Below are positions 23,586 through 34,720 of a DNA stretch of 64,000 nucleotides, in pieces. Under the pieces are notes generated by a model. The model saw only the letters and a program-made list of their open reading frames with translations. It ran no database searches and was not told the DNA's origin. Within the stretch, counting starts at the first letter, position 1, and the number at the start of each line of letters is the position of its first letter. The position numbers and the translations under genes are program-made. The DNA comes from Coenobita brevimanus (Eukaryota > Arthropoda > Malacostraca > Decapoda > Coenobitidae). The stretch lies in assembly GCA_032717465.1 (NCBI GenBank), contig CM064669.1, positions 44,774,035 through 44,838,034 on the forward strand, given 5' to 3'.

Positions 23586-23943
23586 TTTTCTTTTACCATT
23601 TATTCCTAAAGTTGAATAAAAAAAAAAAAAGTTATGGGAATAAAGCCAAAAATAAGTCCTCGGACTGAAGGGCTACAGGCTGCTTCCACAGTTGCTGCAC
23701 TGTATGACATAAGCCAGTGAAAGTTTTGCCAGTTTCCGCTTCCACAATCACCTCTGAAGATAATGCTGTCGAGCTGACGAACCATTAACGTAAACAATAT
23801 TAAAATTGTTGCCAAGGAATCCATTATCAGCTTCATACCTACCCAGTGAGGCCTGTCATGTCAGTGATTCTTTGTGTTGAGATGCAGACAGATCATATGT
23901 GGAAGCGATTCTAAGTCCCAGAAAATACCAAGGCCAATGTAAT

Positions 23944-26890
23944 GCTATCTATCTATCAATCTATAGCCCGACGCCCTAATCCCGTAAAGGGTGGCCGCAG
24001 ACAAAACGCCTCCAAGTCACTCTGTCACCCACCATTTGACTCCCCTCCCCCCAGCTCACCCCCCCCCTCCCTCATATACCTCTCAACTCCATCCCTCCAC
24101 CTCATCCTCGGTCTACCCCTCCTTCTCCCTCCCTCCACCTCACCTACATACACCCTCTTAGTCAGTCTTTCATTCTCCATCCTCTCCACATGTCCAAACC
24201 ACCTCAGTGTATTTCTCCTAATCTTTTCAACCACATCCACATCTACCCCACAACGTTCCTTCACTTCTTCATTCGTCAACCTGTCCCTCCACGTCACTCC
24301 ACATGCTCCTCTCAAGTAACTCATTTCCACTGCTCTCGCTCTTGACTTGTTCCCCTCCTGCAAGGTCCACGCCTCGCTTCCATACTTCAGGGTAGGGATC
24401 ACAATACCATCATGCAGTGACTTCTTAACTTCCATACTCACCTCCCTATTTCTCATCACTGCTTTCAGTGTGCCAACAACCTTCCTTCCCTGCTGTACCC
24501 TTTCACATACTTCATCCCCCAAAGTTCCATCCTTACTCATCACACTACCCAAGTACTTGAATGCACTCACATTCTCCATATCCTCACCATCCAACCTCAC
24601 TGCACACTCTGTGACTTCATTCCTCTCAAACACCATAACTTTACTTTTGTTTACATTAACTTTCAGCTTCCTCCTCCTACACACTGTCCCAAATTCATTC
24701 ACCAAACCTTGCAACTCCCATTCATCTTCACTCAACAATACTGTATCATCAGCAAACAGCAACACCGGAAGCTTCCAAATCTCACCCTCATTCATTAGGG
24801 CCAGCCCCACATCTCCTGCCCTACCTTGTACCTACTTTACAACCCCATCCATATATATATTAAACAGCCATGGAGACATTACACACCCCTGTTTCAGTCC
24901 CACATTGAGATCAAAGAACTCACTCAGCTCACCATCCACTCGCACCGTAGCCCTAGCTCCCTCGTACATACTCTTCACAGCACTCAACAATTTCCCCTCC
25001 ACTCCATATATTCTTAATACCTTCCACATACCTTTCCTATCTATTCTGTCATAAGCTTTCTCCAAGTCCATGAAGGCAGCGTACACTTTCCTTCCCTTCT
25101 CTAGATACTTCTCCACTAAACATCTTAGAACAAATATCTGATCTAACACAGCTCCTCTGTCATATGCCTAACCCTATCAATGAGTATTCTACCATATATT
25201 TTACCAGTCACACTAAGAAGGCAAATACCCCTATGGTTACCACATACTTCTCTCTCCCCTTTTCCTTTGTACAGAGGAACAATTATACCTGATTTCCAGT
25301 CCTCTGGAACCCTTCCCTCTTCCCAAGCCAATCTACACAACTTCCATATCCACTCCACAACAATCTCACCCCCATACCTAAGCATTTCACCACACACTTC
25401 ATCAATTCCTGGGGCCTTTCCCAGCTTAATCTTCTTCATCGCTTCCACTACTTCCGACCTACTGATCTCTTCCTCCCTCCTCTCATCTCTTCTTCTCCCA
25501 GCCATTCCCCAACCACTTATACTCACACTGCTCTCACTCTCTACATTCAACAAATCCTCAAAGTGCTCCTTCCATCTCCTCAATTTCTCTCTCTTCTCCA
25601 CCAACAATTTATTATTCCTATCTTTCACTCCCCTACTATTTCCCCTTTCACACTGCCTTACTTTCTTTACCTCCTTCCAAAACAATTTCTTACTCTCCCT
25701 CCATTTCACACTCAGATTCCTCCCAAACTCTTCATCCACTTTCTTCTTACTCTCCTTCACCAGTCTCTTAACCTCCCTTCTCCTGCTCACATATACCTCT
25801 CTCTTCTCTCTCTCATCTTCTCCCCTACCTCTACTCGCCAACCATTCACCATATGCCTTCTTCTTTTGTTCCACAGCTCGTTTCACCTCATCATTCCACC
25901 ATGCTGTCCCTTGCACACCCTTGCATCTCCTCCTCACTCCACAAACCGCCTCACACGCTGCGCTTATCTCTTCCGTGAATATCTTACATACGTCTTCCAC
26001 CCCTTCCATCTGCTCTAGCTCATACCTTCCCAATCTTTCTTCCACTATGCTCTTATACTCTGTCCTCTTCTCACTATCTTGCAATTTCTCCACTCTTCTC
26101 ACAGGAGCTGCTTCCTCCTGTCTTCCCCTTCGCCTCCTCAACCACTTTCTTTGCAGCTCTACCTTGGCCATCACTAAGTGATGGTCCGAGACTCCATTCC
26201 CCCACCCTCTCCACACCCTTGCATCCAACACTTGTCTTCTCATTCGCTCATCCACACACACGTAGTCTATCATTGCCTTTCGTTCAACAAGTTCACCATC
26301 CATCCTCCTCATTACTCTCCATGTATACCGGTGGATCATCTTATGACGAAAGTAGGTGTTGGCTATTGCCAACCCCTTACCAGCACAGATGTCCACCAAA
26401 GCACTACCATTCCCATCTACTTCAGCTGGCACACCCCACTGACCAACCACTCCATCCACTCGTACATTCCCAACTTTGCCATTCATGTCTCCAATCACCA
26501 GCACTCTCTCGCTCCTCTCAAACTTGTCCATACATGCTTCTACTCTCGCCCAAAACTCATCTTTCACTCTTGCCACTCGATCCTCTGTTGGAGCATACAC
26601 ACATACAATCGCCCATGCTTGTATACCTACTTTCATCCTCACCCATACAATCCTTGCACCCACTGTTCCATACTCTCTTATATTCTCCTTCCACTTCTTG
26701 CTTATCATCAGACATACTCCCTCTCTTGCCCTCTCATTCTCACTGACTCCCGCACATATACCTACACCGTATTCCCATTCTCTCATCCTTTCACCTTTCC
26801 ATTTAGTTTCAGTCAATCCATATATATCCACTTTTGCATCCTCAAGCACCTGGACAATCTCTCTCTCTTTCACTTCATCATAATGCGAAC
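23944..26890 (-). mobile_element. Nearly complete RTE-type non-LTR retrotransposon (inactive)
   Basis: A ~2.9-kb minus-strand element with endonuclease, reverse transcriptase and RTE-type C-terminal region in the expected order, ending in a short tandem GATA-like tail at 23944-23965 (complement of ATCTATCTATCAATCTATAG). The 5' end is probably truncated near 26890, because recognisable coding starts abruptly just before the endonuclease. It is by far the longest mobile element in the window and shares its C-terminal region with fragments at 274-733, 20286-20885, 30285-30990 and 44640-45519. Confidence 0.9.
23976..26885 (-). pseudogene. RTE ORF2: AP endonuclease plus reverse transcriptase, broken
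   Basis: ORF2 would nick target DNA and copy the element RNA by target-primed reverse transcription. Endonuclease blocks (numbering from 26873): TETKW (about residue 21), VYAPTED (92), VIGDMNGKVGN (126; DMN where DFN is usual), MIDYVCVDE (201) and SDHHL (229), so the catalytic Asp/His signature is kept. RT blocks: LGKAPGIDE (484), SGIIVPLYKGKG, then a break at about 25145. There the conserved QxGFRxGR block expected between EEL and DQIF is missing and the frame shifts. After it come AAFMDLEKAYDRID, GLKQGCVMSPWLFNIYMDGV, an in-frame TAG (24832-24834) and LLFADDTVLL with the catalytic Asp pair. A last shift lies at a C run near 24061-24069. Some databases label this endonuclease as a host craniofacial development protein 2-like gene; I consider that a misannotation. 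Confidence 0.9.
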
Positions 26891-27119
26891 CGTATTATTT
26901 CTTGAAATACAAAGCTTCAAAAGAACTCCAAGATCTGATCTGCAAGTTACCACACCATGAAATCTCTTGAAATATGAAGGTTTATCCACAGCTTACCGTA
27001 ATGTTCCCAGATATACCGACCTTCTTAAGAACTACCAAATCCGTGATTTACCGAAACATAAAATCTCGTGAAATGCGAAACTTCAGAAGAGATAAAACAC
27101 TGAAGACTTCTGTGAATCG

Positions 27120-27565
27120 TCCTCGGCTGAATAGAATCATCTGGCTTAATCTGTAATAGATGACTATTAGGTACAGTTGTCCAAGGCAGGAAAGAGTTAA
27201 TTATAGCAATAAAAACTCTCAGGCGCCTGTATTCACTCTCAGCTGAATAAAATCGCTTGATGTTGACTGGAATAAAATCCAGCAGTAAATATGACCGTGA
27301 GATGTCTAAAATCGACAACACTTGGTATCAGTGATCCCTGTGATACAAAGCCTAGAGACAGTATACATGATCCTTTAATACTGGGACGTCTTTGTCTTTT
27401 TCTTGTTGTTCTTGGTACCGTCAGACGGTTTTATTCAGTTTGGGGACACCTCTCGTAGTGCGGGGGATTAAAACTGTCATTACATCGATCAGAACGAGAA
27501 CGTCTTTTATATACATTCTTGCAGTCTCCAGACGATCATAATTTAGCAAAGGATAGACTTTTCAG
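27120..27565. repeat. Several copies of the dispersed ~70-bp motif, both orientations
   Basis: Reverse-orientation copies near 27123 (GGCTGAATAGAATCATCTGG) and 27239 (AGCTGAATAAAATCGCTTG). Forward copies near 27424 (CAGACGGTTTTATTCAGTTT, then CTCTCGTAGTGC) and 27524 (CCAGACGATCATAATTTAGC). No gene supported. Confidence 0.6.
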
Positions 27566-27672
27566 ACAGGAGGTAATAGCCAGCTTACTTCTGTCATTAA
27601 TTATTCCACGTTTATTCTTCAGATACTTAAAATCATCTGTTTGTAGCAGCAGTAGAATACAGATGGCATCTT

Positions 27673-27750
<78 letters not shown>
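27673..27750. repeat. (CA)n microsatellite
   Basis: About 78 bp of pure CA. Confidence 0.97.
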
Positions 27751-27752
<2 letters not shown>

Positions 27753-27884
27753 ATGGGACGTAAAGAAAGGTTGTTTTTCGCAACAGTGCAAGTCCAGTTT
27801 CATTAATATTTTTCGTCGCATCACAGTGAACTACCTGGATAATTACTTGTTTGACTGCTACTCATTATCATAATTAGAAGTTTA

Positions 27885-28010
27885 TTAAGTAGGTGTGACC
27901 GAGTGATTATAATACTGAGCCGGTAATCATGAAATCGCTGGTTGGAATCCCTGTGCATTTACGGGAAATATTAATGGGAATGATACGGATTATAAGCTGA
28001 TTGGCCTCAG
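27885..28010 (+). mobile_element. tRNA-derived SINE head
   Basis: A-box-like GTGACCGAGTGATTATAA (27894) and B-box GGTTGGAATCCC (27940-27951, one mismatch to the canonical GGTTCGAATCCC). The spacing is tRNA-like, but no complete cloverleaf can be drawn. Probably a 5' SINE fragment ending near the CT tract. Confidence 0.6.
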
Positions 28011-28021
28011 TACTCTACCAT

Positions 28022-28023
<2 letters not shown>

Positions 28024-28095
<72 letters not shown>
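28024..28095. repeat. (CT)n microsatellite
   Basis: About 72 bp of pure CT. Confidence 0.97.
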
Positions 28096-28098
<3 letters not shown>

Positions 28099-28128
28099 CT
28101 AGAAATTAACTCCCCATTATAAACTGAA

Positions 28129-28980
28129 ATGTTTCATCTATTTTCATTTTTTCTCTTATTTGCTTTCTTTCCTAGGCTCTCCTTTCGTCTGACTTTCACC
28201 ACAGCCTTCTCTCTAGCCAGTCACCAAGGAAACTGTAGAAAATTAATCCAGTTTTCCAAATGCAGTGTTTTTCTTTCACCCCTCGTCTTTTTATTCTCTT
28301 GCTATTTCATCTCCCTCCGCCACTGCCTTTTCTCTGACCACTTACTCAAGATGTCAGAGAAAAATTAATCTAAATATCCAGCAGAAATAATTTCAGCTAT
28401 GTTCTCTTTGTTTTTCCGTTCCTCTTCTCTTCCCTTGTCTCCTCCTCTCTTCTCATCTCCTCGTCTTCCTGTCACAGACCACTACCACTGCCGTCAGTCC
28501 AGCTACTCACTCTGAATCTCAAAATGGATCTAAATATCTTGTACAGTAATATGAGCTCCCTTTCCTGTCTCTTATGCCCTCTCCTCTTCCTCATTTTCTC
28601 CTTTCTTTTTCAACTCCGAGCTCTCCTCTGATCATGACTACTGCCATTGTGGTTCTAAATATCTAATCCAGAATGTTTTTTTTCTTTCCTCTCGTCTTAT
28701 CACCTCTCCAGCCCTCTCTACTGTTTTTCTCTTTTCACGTCTGCTCCTTCTCTCTGATATCTACCCCTGCCATCAATGTAGCCATTCACTATGGACCTCA
28801 TAGAAAATTAGATATACATTTTGATAAGGATTGTTATAAACTCTTCGTCATTTCCCCTTTCTTTTATTTTCTCCGTTTCTTTCCCCGTATCATCACCATC
28901 ACTGCCATTTGTATAACCACTTACACAGAAGGTCAAAGGAAAATAGATCTGAATTTCGAAGCTGAGTATTCAGAATGAGG
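28129..28980. repeat. Diverged ~120-165-bp tandem array, about 6 units
   Basis: Each unit is a pyrimidine-rich half followed by CACTGCC-like sequence and an AAAATTAATCTAAATAT-like block. The latter appears near 28238, 28360, 28523, 28651, 28803 and 28938. Units differ strongly in length and sequence, suggesting an old array. The short plus-strand frames inside it are repeat-derived. Confidence 0.65.
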
Positions 28981-28984
28981 TGTT

Positions 28985-29400
28985 GCCCGCCAATTTCCAG
29001 CAAACTTAATCCGTGCCACCACATCCTTGATCATTTTGATAATTTTGTTTTGTCAGCATATGTTTGGATGTTTCCACTCTATTACAGCTTGTGAATCATA
29101 AGCAAATTTGGAGATTTTGCCACACAAACCTTCATCAGTACCATCAGTATAAATTAGGAACAAATCAGGGCACAGAACTAAACCCTGCGGTACTCCACTT
29201 GTGGCATTCATTCAGTATAATTCTATCCCATTTAGTACACCTCTCTGTTGACATATTGTAAGCCAATTTTCAGTCCCTTTTTTGGTCATTGTCTCTGATA
29301 CTGGTACATAGAATTTAAGTTTTCAAGAAGACGCGTATGGGAAGTAGTTCAAATGCCCTTTGGAAATTCAGATAGAGTACGGTACATAAACAAATTTAGT
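28985..29400 (-). mobile_element. CR1-like LINE relic, RT catalytic region
   Basis: The minus strand, read across frames, shows YLNFQRAFELLP, then a SGVPQGLVLCPDLFLIYT-type block near 29195, and DEGLCGKISKFAYDSQAV near 29120. These are RT motifs A, B and C. The catalytic FADD is replaced by FAYD, and stops and shifts interrupt the frame, so it is inactive. With the esterase-type ORF1 piece at 29718-30035 on the same strand, it may be one heavily deleted element. Confidence 0.65.
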
Positions 29401-29439
29401 TTCATTATACATATCAGTATCTTTGCTCCAATCCTAGGA

Positions 29440-29590
29440 AGGACACCGGAGATAAACACGTTCTTTGTCTTGGACATGTAGCACCAGATAATTGGCTTAA
29501 AAATTCTCTAACAGTTGTTCTTATCTGGTCTATACCAGGTCGTTTGTACTTGCATGCACCACCCCAACACACACCACAAAGCCAGTCAGG
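29440..29590 (-). mobile_element. Short second piece of CR1-like ORF1 region
   Basis: Resembles 29735-29840 at the DNA level: GTTCTTTGTCTTGGACATGT versus GTTCTTTGCCTTGGACCTGT, and TAACAGTTGTTCTTATCTGG versus TAACAGTTCCTCTGATCTGG. Either a local duplication or part of a second element copy on the same strand. Confidence 0.5.
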
Positions 29591-29717
29591 AGACAGGATG
29601 TGTGTGCTGGGCAATCCCCAGGTCCTGTTCTCCCCACTTACTGTTTTTTAATCAGCCCATACACCACTGACCGGGCTAATATATGGCCCGGCCTGCACTA
29701 TATGTGCAGGGAATCTT

Positions 29718-30035
29718 TCAACAACAACCACCCCAAGCGTATTGTTCTTTGCCTTGGACCTGTAGCGCCGGATCATTATCATAAAAATACTTTAACAGTT
29801 CCTCTGATCTGGTTCGCGCCTCGTCGTTTGTACCTGCATGCACCACCACAAGCGTACTGTCGGTCGAACCGTTGGTCACGTGGTCCAGGGCCTCGCTCAC
29901 GTGGTTTACTCCAGCACGTGGTATACAAAAACGCTTTATGTTACTTGCTGCCCTGCCGCAAAACTCAACTGACACTGGAGTCTCCAGCCATCCCAACCTC
30001 AGGCAGCTTCTCTTCTGTGGCTGAAAGAATCTGAA
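29718..30035 (-). pseudogene. CR1-like ORF1 fragment with SGNH-hydrolase motif
   Basis: The minus strand encodes about 90 residues including VNHVSEALDHVTNG and VVVHAGTNDEARTRSEELL. GTND is the block-III signature of SGNH (GDSL-like) hydrolases, the esterase domain carried by ORF1 of many CR1-group LINEs. The Ser nucleophile block and the C-terminal Asp-x-x-His block are not seen, so the fragment cannot be a working esterase. A host esterase exon is less likely because RT remnants of the same orientation lie just downstream and no splice context is apparent. Confidence 0.6.
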
Positions 30036-30114
30036 ACTCGCGTTTTTGTTTTGTTTCTATTTGTGTGTGTTCGTTCGTTCGTTCGTCTTAAGTTTATTGC
30101 TGTTTTTCGTGTCC

Positions 30115-30135
30115 TCTCTCTCTCTCTCTCTCTCA

Positions 30136-30187
<52 letters not shown>

Positions 30188-30188
30188 G
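30115..30188. repeat. (CT)n and (TG)n compound microsatellite
   Basis: CT 30115-30134, then TG 30140-30188 with minor GC variants. Confidence 0.95.
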
Positions 30189-30284
30189 CGTGCGCTTGCT
30201 TGCTTGCGGGTGCTTATTTCAATGTTTTAATTACATATGGTATGTCAAAAATATAAAACATAAATTCCTAAAACTTTTACCAGC

Positions 30285-30990
30285 AGTAGAAAACATGGAA
30301 TATGGGTGTAGCAGAGAGGAAAAGTTTGAATGTAATGGAGATGAGGTTTCTGAGGAGTATGTGTGGAGTGACGCGTGTGGATCGAGTGCGAAATGATGAA
30401 GTGCGAGGGAGAACTGGAGTTGTTCGGGAGATGGCTGGTAGAGTTGAGCAGAGGGTGTTGCGATGGTTTGGGTATATGGAGAGAATGGATAATGAGCGAT
30501 TGGTGAAAAAGATAACTAGATCTGATGTGAGAGGTGTAAGGCTGAGAGCAAGACCACGAATAGGATGGATGGACAGTGTGAAGAGAGCGCTGGGTGCGAG
30601 AGGGATGTCTGTTGAGCAAGGAAGAGTGGCTGTGCGTGACAGTAATAAATGGAGAGAAATTGTGAATGAATAAGTGATGATGCGGCCCAGAGGTGATATT
30701 CTCCCGCATTTGGTCTGATCAGCTAGTCAGGTCAGGTGCGGGTAAGGGGATGAGTCTGTTATGATGTGGCAGGGGTAAACCAGCTCTGCTGTCGGGCCCT
30801 GCTGCGGATGTCACTGATTGCATTGCGCAGTTGACCCTTGTGCGGTGTGGTGCGGTGAGGATCTGTCCGTTCTCCCCTTTGGGGCTAAGATGCGAATGAA
30901 TGTGTTTGAATGGATGAGTAAATGGGGAGTGTGTCGTCCTGTCTCGGCTACGTCCCTTTCCTTGGGGGAAGCAGCCTAGGTATATAGATA
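30285..30990 (+). mobile_element. 5'-truncated RTE-type LINE, 3' end
   Basis: The plus strand (30302-30673) encodes the RTE C-terminal region: GVAERKSLNVMEMRFLRSMCG, VLRWFGYMERMDNERLVKK and RPRIGWMDSVKRAL, ending in a stop after REIVNE. About 300 bp of 3' UTR follow, ending TATATAGATAGACAG (30977-30990), the same GATA-like tail type as the 24-26.9-kb element. The RT core is absent. Residue blocks parallel those of the 24.0-24.8-kb segment, but sequence identity is partial, so it is another subfamily or an older copy. Confidence 0.85.
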
Positions 30991-31109
30991 GACAGAATTT
31001 GTGAAGCGTTCAGTTATATTTGGTATTACCGTGCGTTATATAAAATTGTAAAATAACACAAAAAATGGCGAAAGTTGAGAGATGGGTAGAATGTGAGTGA
31101 TGGGCTGTT

Positions 31110-31111
<2 letters not shown>

Positions 31112-31152
<41 letters not shown>
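31112..31152. repeat. (GA)n microsatellite
   Basis: Pure GA tract beginning a long purine-rich block. Confidence 0.95.
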
Positions 31153-31154
<2 letters not shown>

Positions 31155-31159
31155 CTGTA

Positions 31160-31755
31160 CTGTAGAATAATAAGGATCGTGTAGCATACATAAAGGATAA
31201 AGATGACAGCAGAATCAGGAGACAGGATACGAAATTGTAAAGGGAAAAGAGATAACTGATAGTATGGAATGCGGAGAAGGGAAAAAGTGGAAGCTTGAAG
31301 GAGGAAGGGGGAGGAATGGGGGAGGTGGAGGAGATTTGAAGGGAGAGAAATGGAAGGTGGATTGGTAAGACATATGGAGGAGGAAGAACGAAAGAGAAAA
31401 CCGGAGAAAGGGAGAAAGGTGGAAAAGAAGAAAGGAAGGAACTAGAAAGGACGGAGAGTGGAGAGGTAAGAGTAAGATAGGAAGAAGAGTATTGAGGAAG
31501 GGGAAAGGGAGAAAAAAAGGAGGGGATTACAGAAGCGTAGAGGGAGAGGAGGGAGAAACGAATAGATATCGAGATTACGGAATGAAATATAGATACGTAA
31601 ATAAAAGAAGGGAGAAAAGATGGCAGATAAGCAGCAAGAGAGAAGGCAACGTATAACACAGACAAAGAGGAGAAATAGGAAAAACAACTAAGACAGAGAT
31701 CAGGAAGTGCAAAAAGACAACGAAGACCAAAGGAGAGAGGAGAGAAGGGTAAGAC
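31160..31755. repeat. Purine-rich block
   Basis: About 600 bp dominated by A/G (GGAGAAAGGG, AGGAAGAAGAG). The 209-residue Ser/Leu/Phe-rich minus-strand frame is compositional. Confidence 0.75.
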
Positions 31756-31807
31756 TAACGATCTTCTTACATCTTTCCATGTCTGCCTATCAGTCCATGT
31801 ATCTGTT

Positions 31808-31852
<45 letters not shown>
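31808..31852. repeat. (GT)n(GA)n compound microsatellite
   Basis: GT then GA. The following kilobase (to 32880) is mixed with purine-rich patches; I see no gene there. Confidence 0.95.
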
Positions 31853-31854
<2 letters not shown>

Positions 31855-32879
31855 GAGTCGGGTAAGATTGACGGTCTGTTCTTAGAGATAACAAGCATAT
31901 CGTAGGTATACTTGTATTCATATCTAAAGGTATTGAATAGGAAGCCAGTACGAGATAGATAGAAAATTAGATGGATGAATAGATAGATAAATTGATTGGT
32001 AGTAGGTAAATTGTCAATAGGAAACTATAACAGGAATAAACGCTTTTCCTGTACTGAGATACATCAACGGCAGAACTGCCAAGGAATTCTGATGAAAAGG
32101 AAATGAGAGAGAGAAGCTTCAGCGGAGGGGAGGGGAGGACAAAAATAAAATTGTCTGAAGAAAGAAGAGGAGGAGGAGGAGGGAGAAACTAGATTAATGG
32201 TGAGGAGTAGGAGGAGAAGAGACAAGGAGAGAAAGTGGGACAAATCGAATTCAGGTGAGGAACGGTAAAAGGACGACAAGCTGATAAGGGTGTCGTGAAC
32301 AGGCACAGTGGAGTGACAGGTGACGAATATGAGAGTGTGACAGCTGGGTGTGACAGGGTATTTGCGTCCTGCATTACAGCGGGAGGATTTGCTGGCGGAA
32401 ATAGAAAGTTGACTTGGTAGGCTTTGTGTCATTCTAGATTGAGTCTTGCAGTGGCATTTCTACCTTATGTAAGGGTCCCGTGGAATGACTGTCATGCCTA
32501 CGCAACTAAAGATTTAGACCATTTGTAGGCCAGTGTACTGACATGAGCTAAAGTTCACCGACAGTCCCCTGCCAGCATTGTATGCTGCTTTTTGTGTTTC
32601 TCATTCTTCCCCGAACTTCAGAGAATAGCCTTCCTCCCCGTAGTTTTGTTGTGTGAGCCATATTGCTGCCACAAAAGTAATTCATGTAAAATCTTTCGCC
32701 GCCACTGTCGGGAGGGAAGAATCGACGATACTTTGATCGTAACCAATCTTTCAGAGGAAAGTAAATTATCTGTAACTAAGAAACCTCCACATGTGTTTCC
32801 TATCTTTCATTGTGTTACACTCACTCGCTGAAACTCTGCCTTAGATTCCGGTTTTTCGTCTCATTGTCTCAGTTACGAG

Positions 32880-32881
<2 letters not shown>

Positions 32882-32937
<56 letters not shown>
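32882..32937. repeat. (GT)n microsatellite
   Basis: Pure GT tract. Confidence 0.96.
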
Positions 32938-32939
<2 letters not shown>

Positions 32940-33325
32940 CCTTTAGAGGAAGTAAATAACGACGACACACGTCAGCCAAACATGACGTACTGGTTTTTCT
33001 TCCTGGATAATAGCCCTCCTTTTCGTACTCTGATCGTGTGCTTCACATTATTGTCATACATAATATTTCACATCGCGACAACCGACAGGGAAATGGCAGT
33101 TTGTTGATCGTGGGAGTTGCCCGTCATATTCTTCTAAAAGTTCAAATTAAATAACCAAGAAACCCGTGTGTGTTTCCTGTCTGCTTCAACGTGTTACCCT
33201 TCCGAAACTCAGCCTCGAATTACGGCGTTTCCTCTCAGTATCTGATGCAGTTTGTGTCAGGCCTGCATGATATACAGGTCTTTGAGGAACAAGTTCACCT
33301 GCCTGGAAGATTAACTCTTCTGTGA

Positions 33326-33359
33326 AACACACACACAAACACACACACACACACGCGCG

Positions 33360-33391
<32 letters not shown>

Positions 33392-33480
33392 GGGGGGAAT
33401 GATGAAAAATAGAGGATGATGAGAGAGAGAGAGAGAGAGAGAGAGGAGGGGGAGAATGATGAAAAATAGAGGATGATGAT
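33326..33480. repeat. (CA)n(CG)n(GA)n compound microsatellite with local duplication
   Basis: CA and CGCG precede two successive GA tracts. Each GA tract is followed by the same AGGAGGGGG...AATGATGAAAAATAGAGG text (33388 and 33445), a ~57-bp tandem duplication. Confidence 0.9.
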
Positions 33481-34552
33481 GATGGATTGAGAGAAGGACG
33501 GGAAACAGTGAGTGAAAGAGATATGGCTAAAAGGATATGATACAGTTAGGGCGAGAAATGAGCATGGAAGGAAATATGGAGCTGCAGAGTAAATAGGAGA
33601 GGCGGGCAGCCTGCTTTTGTTTATATCGCCATCAGGTATTTGGTGGCCACTCTGTCTTTTATGGTCATCATCATCGTCATAACTTTTTTTTTTCGTATTA
33701 TGAGATCTAGAAATCGGAACAGAGAAGCACAAAAGTAGAACGACAATATAGTGACCAATAAATTTACTCATCTTTCGACAATTTTCTTCGCTCTACGTCG
33801 CAGGTCAAACGATGCACTCAAAATGTGCTTCACAGTGCATGTGAACAGACACCATTCCAAAAGCCATGTTAAAAATAGGATAAAACACTTTGCCTTTGCG
33901 TATTTCAATCATCCTCTTTCTCAACTTCCCTATCACAGTCACACACATATTCACTTACTGTTCGATACCCATCAAGTTTTTGTTTTCCACTCCTCTGAGC
34001 TTTATCTTCCCTGCCACGGTCATATAAGAGAGTCCTCTGCATCTTCCTTTAGCGACTGTTGTTCACTGACACTCGGTATCTCTGCCTACAGTACATTATC
34101 AGTTATACTTCTGTGAAGATTCACTACATATTTTGTAAATTGCGTGTAGTTAAGCGCTTCCTTGTGTTTGAAATATTAATTAGGCTGTGTGCAAAACAGT
34201 CAGCGTCCTTGAGTGGTTGATGGTGGCGACCATCATCCGTTCACTTGATGTAGTACTACCTGCTTCTACCTTTACCTTTATCTTTTTTTTTTTTTCTATC
34301 AGCCCTCCTCTCTTCCTGTTTTTCCCATCCTTCCTGTCACTTTTCATTACTCTTCCTTCAACGCATGGAGAATGTGAATATGACTAAATGAATACTGCAT
34401 CAGTAAAGTGAAAATGAAAGGCGGGAAGTGGGAGCTAATATGAAATCTGAATTGAAGAATTAATGAGAGAACAAAGTTGATTAGGATAGAGTAAAGAGTT
34501 GCCGATTCAGGGCATAGTTTGGCGGGAGTGATTGTTTTGGGTTAATTTGGTG

Positions 34553-34720
34553 GCCAAGTTGGCAGAGATACCGCCTTGCAATCACGAGGCTGGGCAGCAT
34601 AACTGCTTTGGGAGAAATGGTTTTCCTCATGTAGGTGCCAGATTACTTTCCATCCCGTGAGCTAACCACGATGGTGGGGATGGTTATCACGGTAACTCCA
34701 GGTGATAAGGTGGCAAAGGT
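34553..34720 (+). mobile_element. tRNA-derived SINE head, second type
   Basis: TGGCCAAGTTGG fits the A-box consensus and is followed by CAGAGATACCGCCTTGCAATC and ACGAGGCTGGGCAGC, a leucine-tRNA-like order. The expected B-box is degraded. Likely an old SINE. Confidence 0.55.

Noticed and set aside
25143..26873. 576-residue frame as a host craniofacial development protein-like gene
   Set aside because: The endonuclease is followed by RT blocks and an RTE C-terminal region on the same strand, with a short tandem-repeat 3' tail. It is a retrotransposon.
29718..29996. Host SGNH hydrolase exon
   Set aside because: Only the GTND block is present, the text matches LINE ORF1 style, and RT remnants lie downstream.
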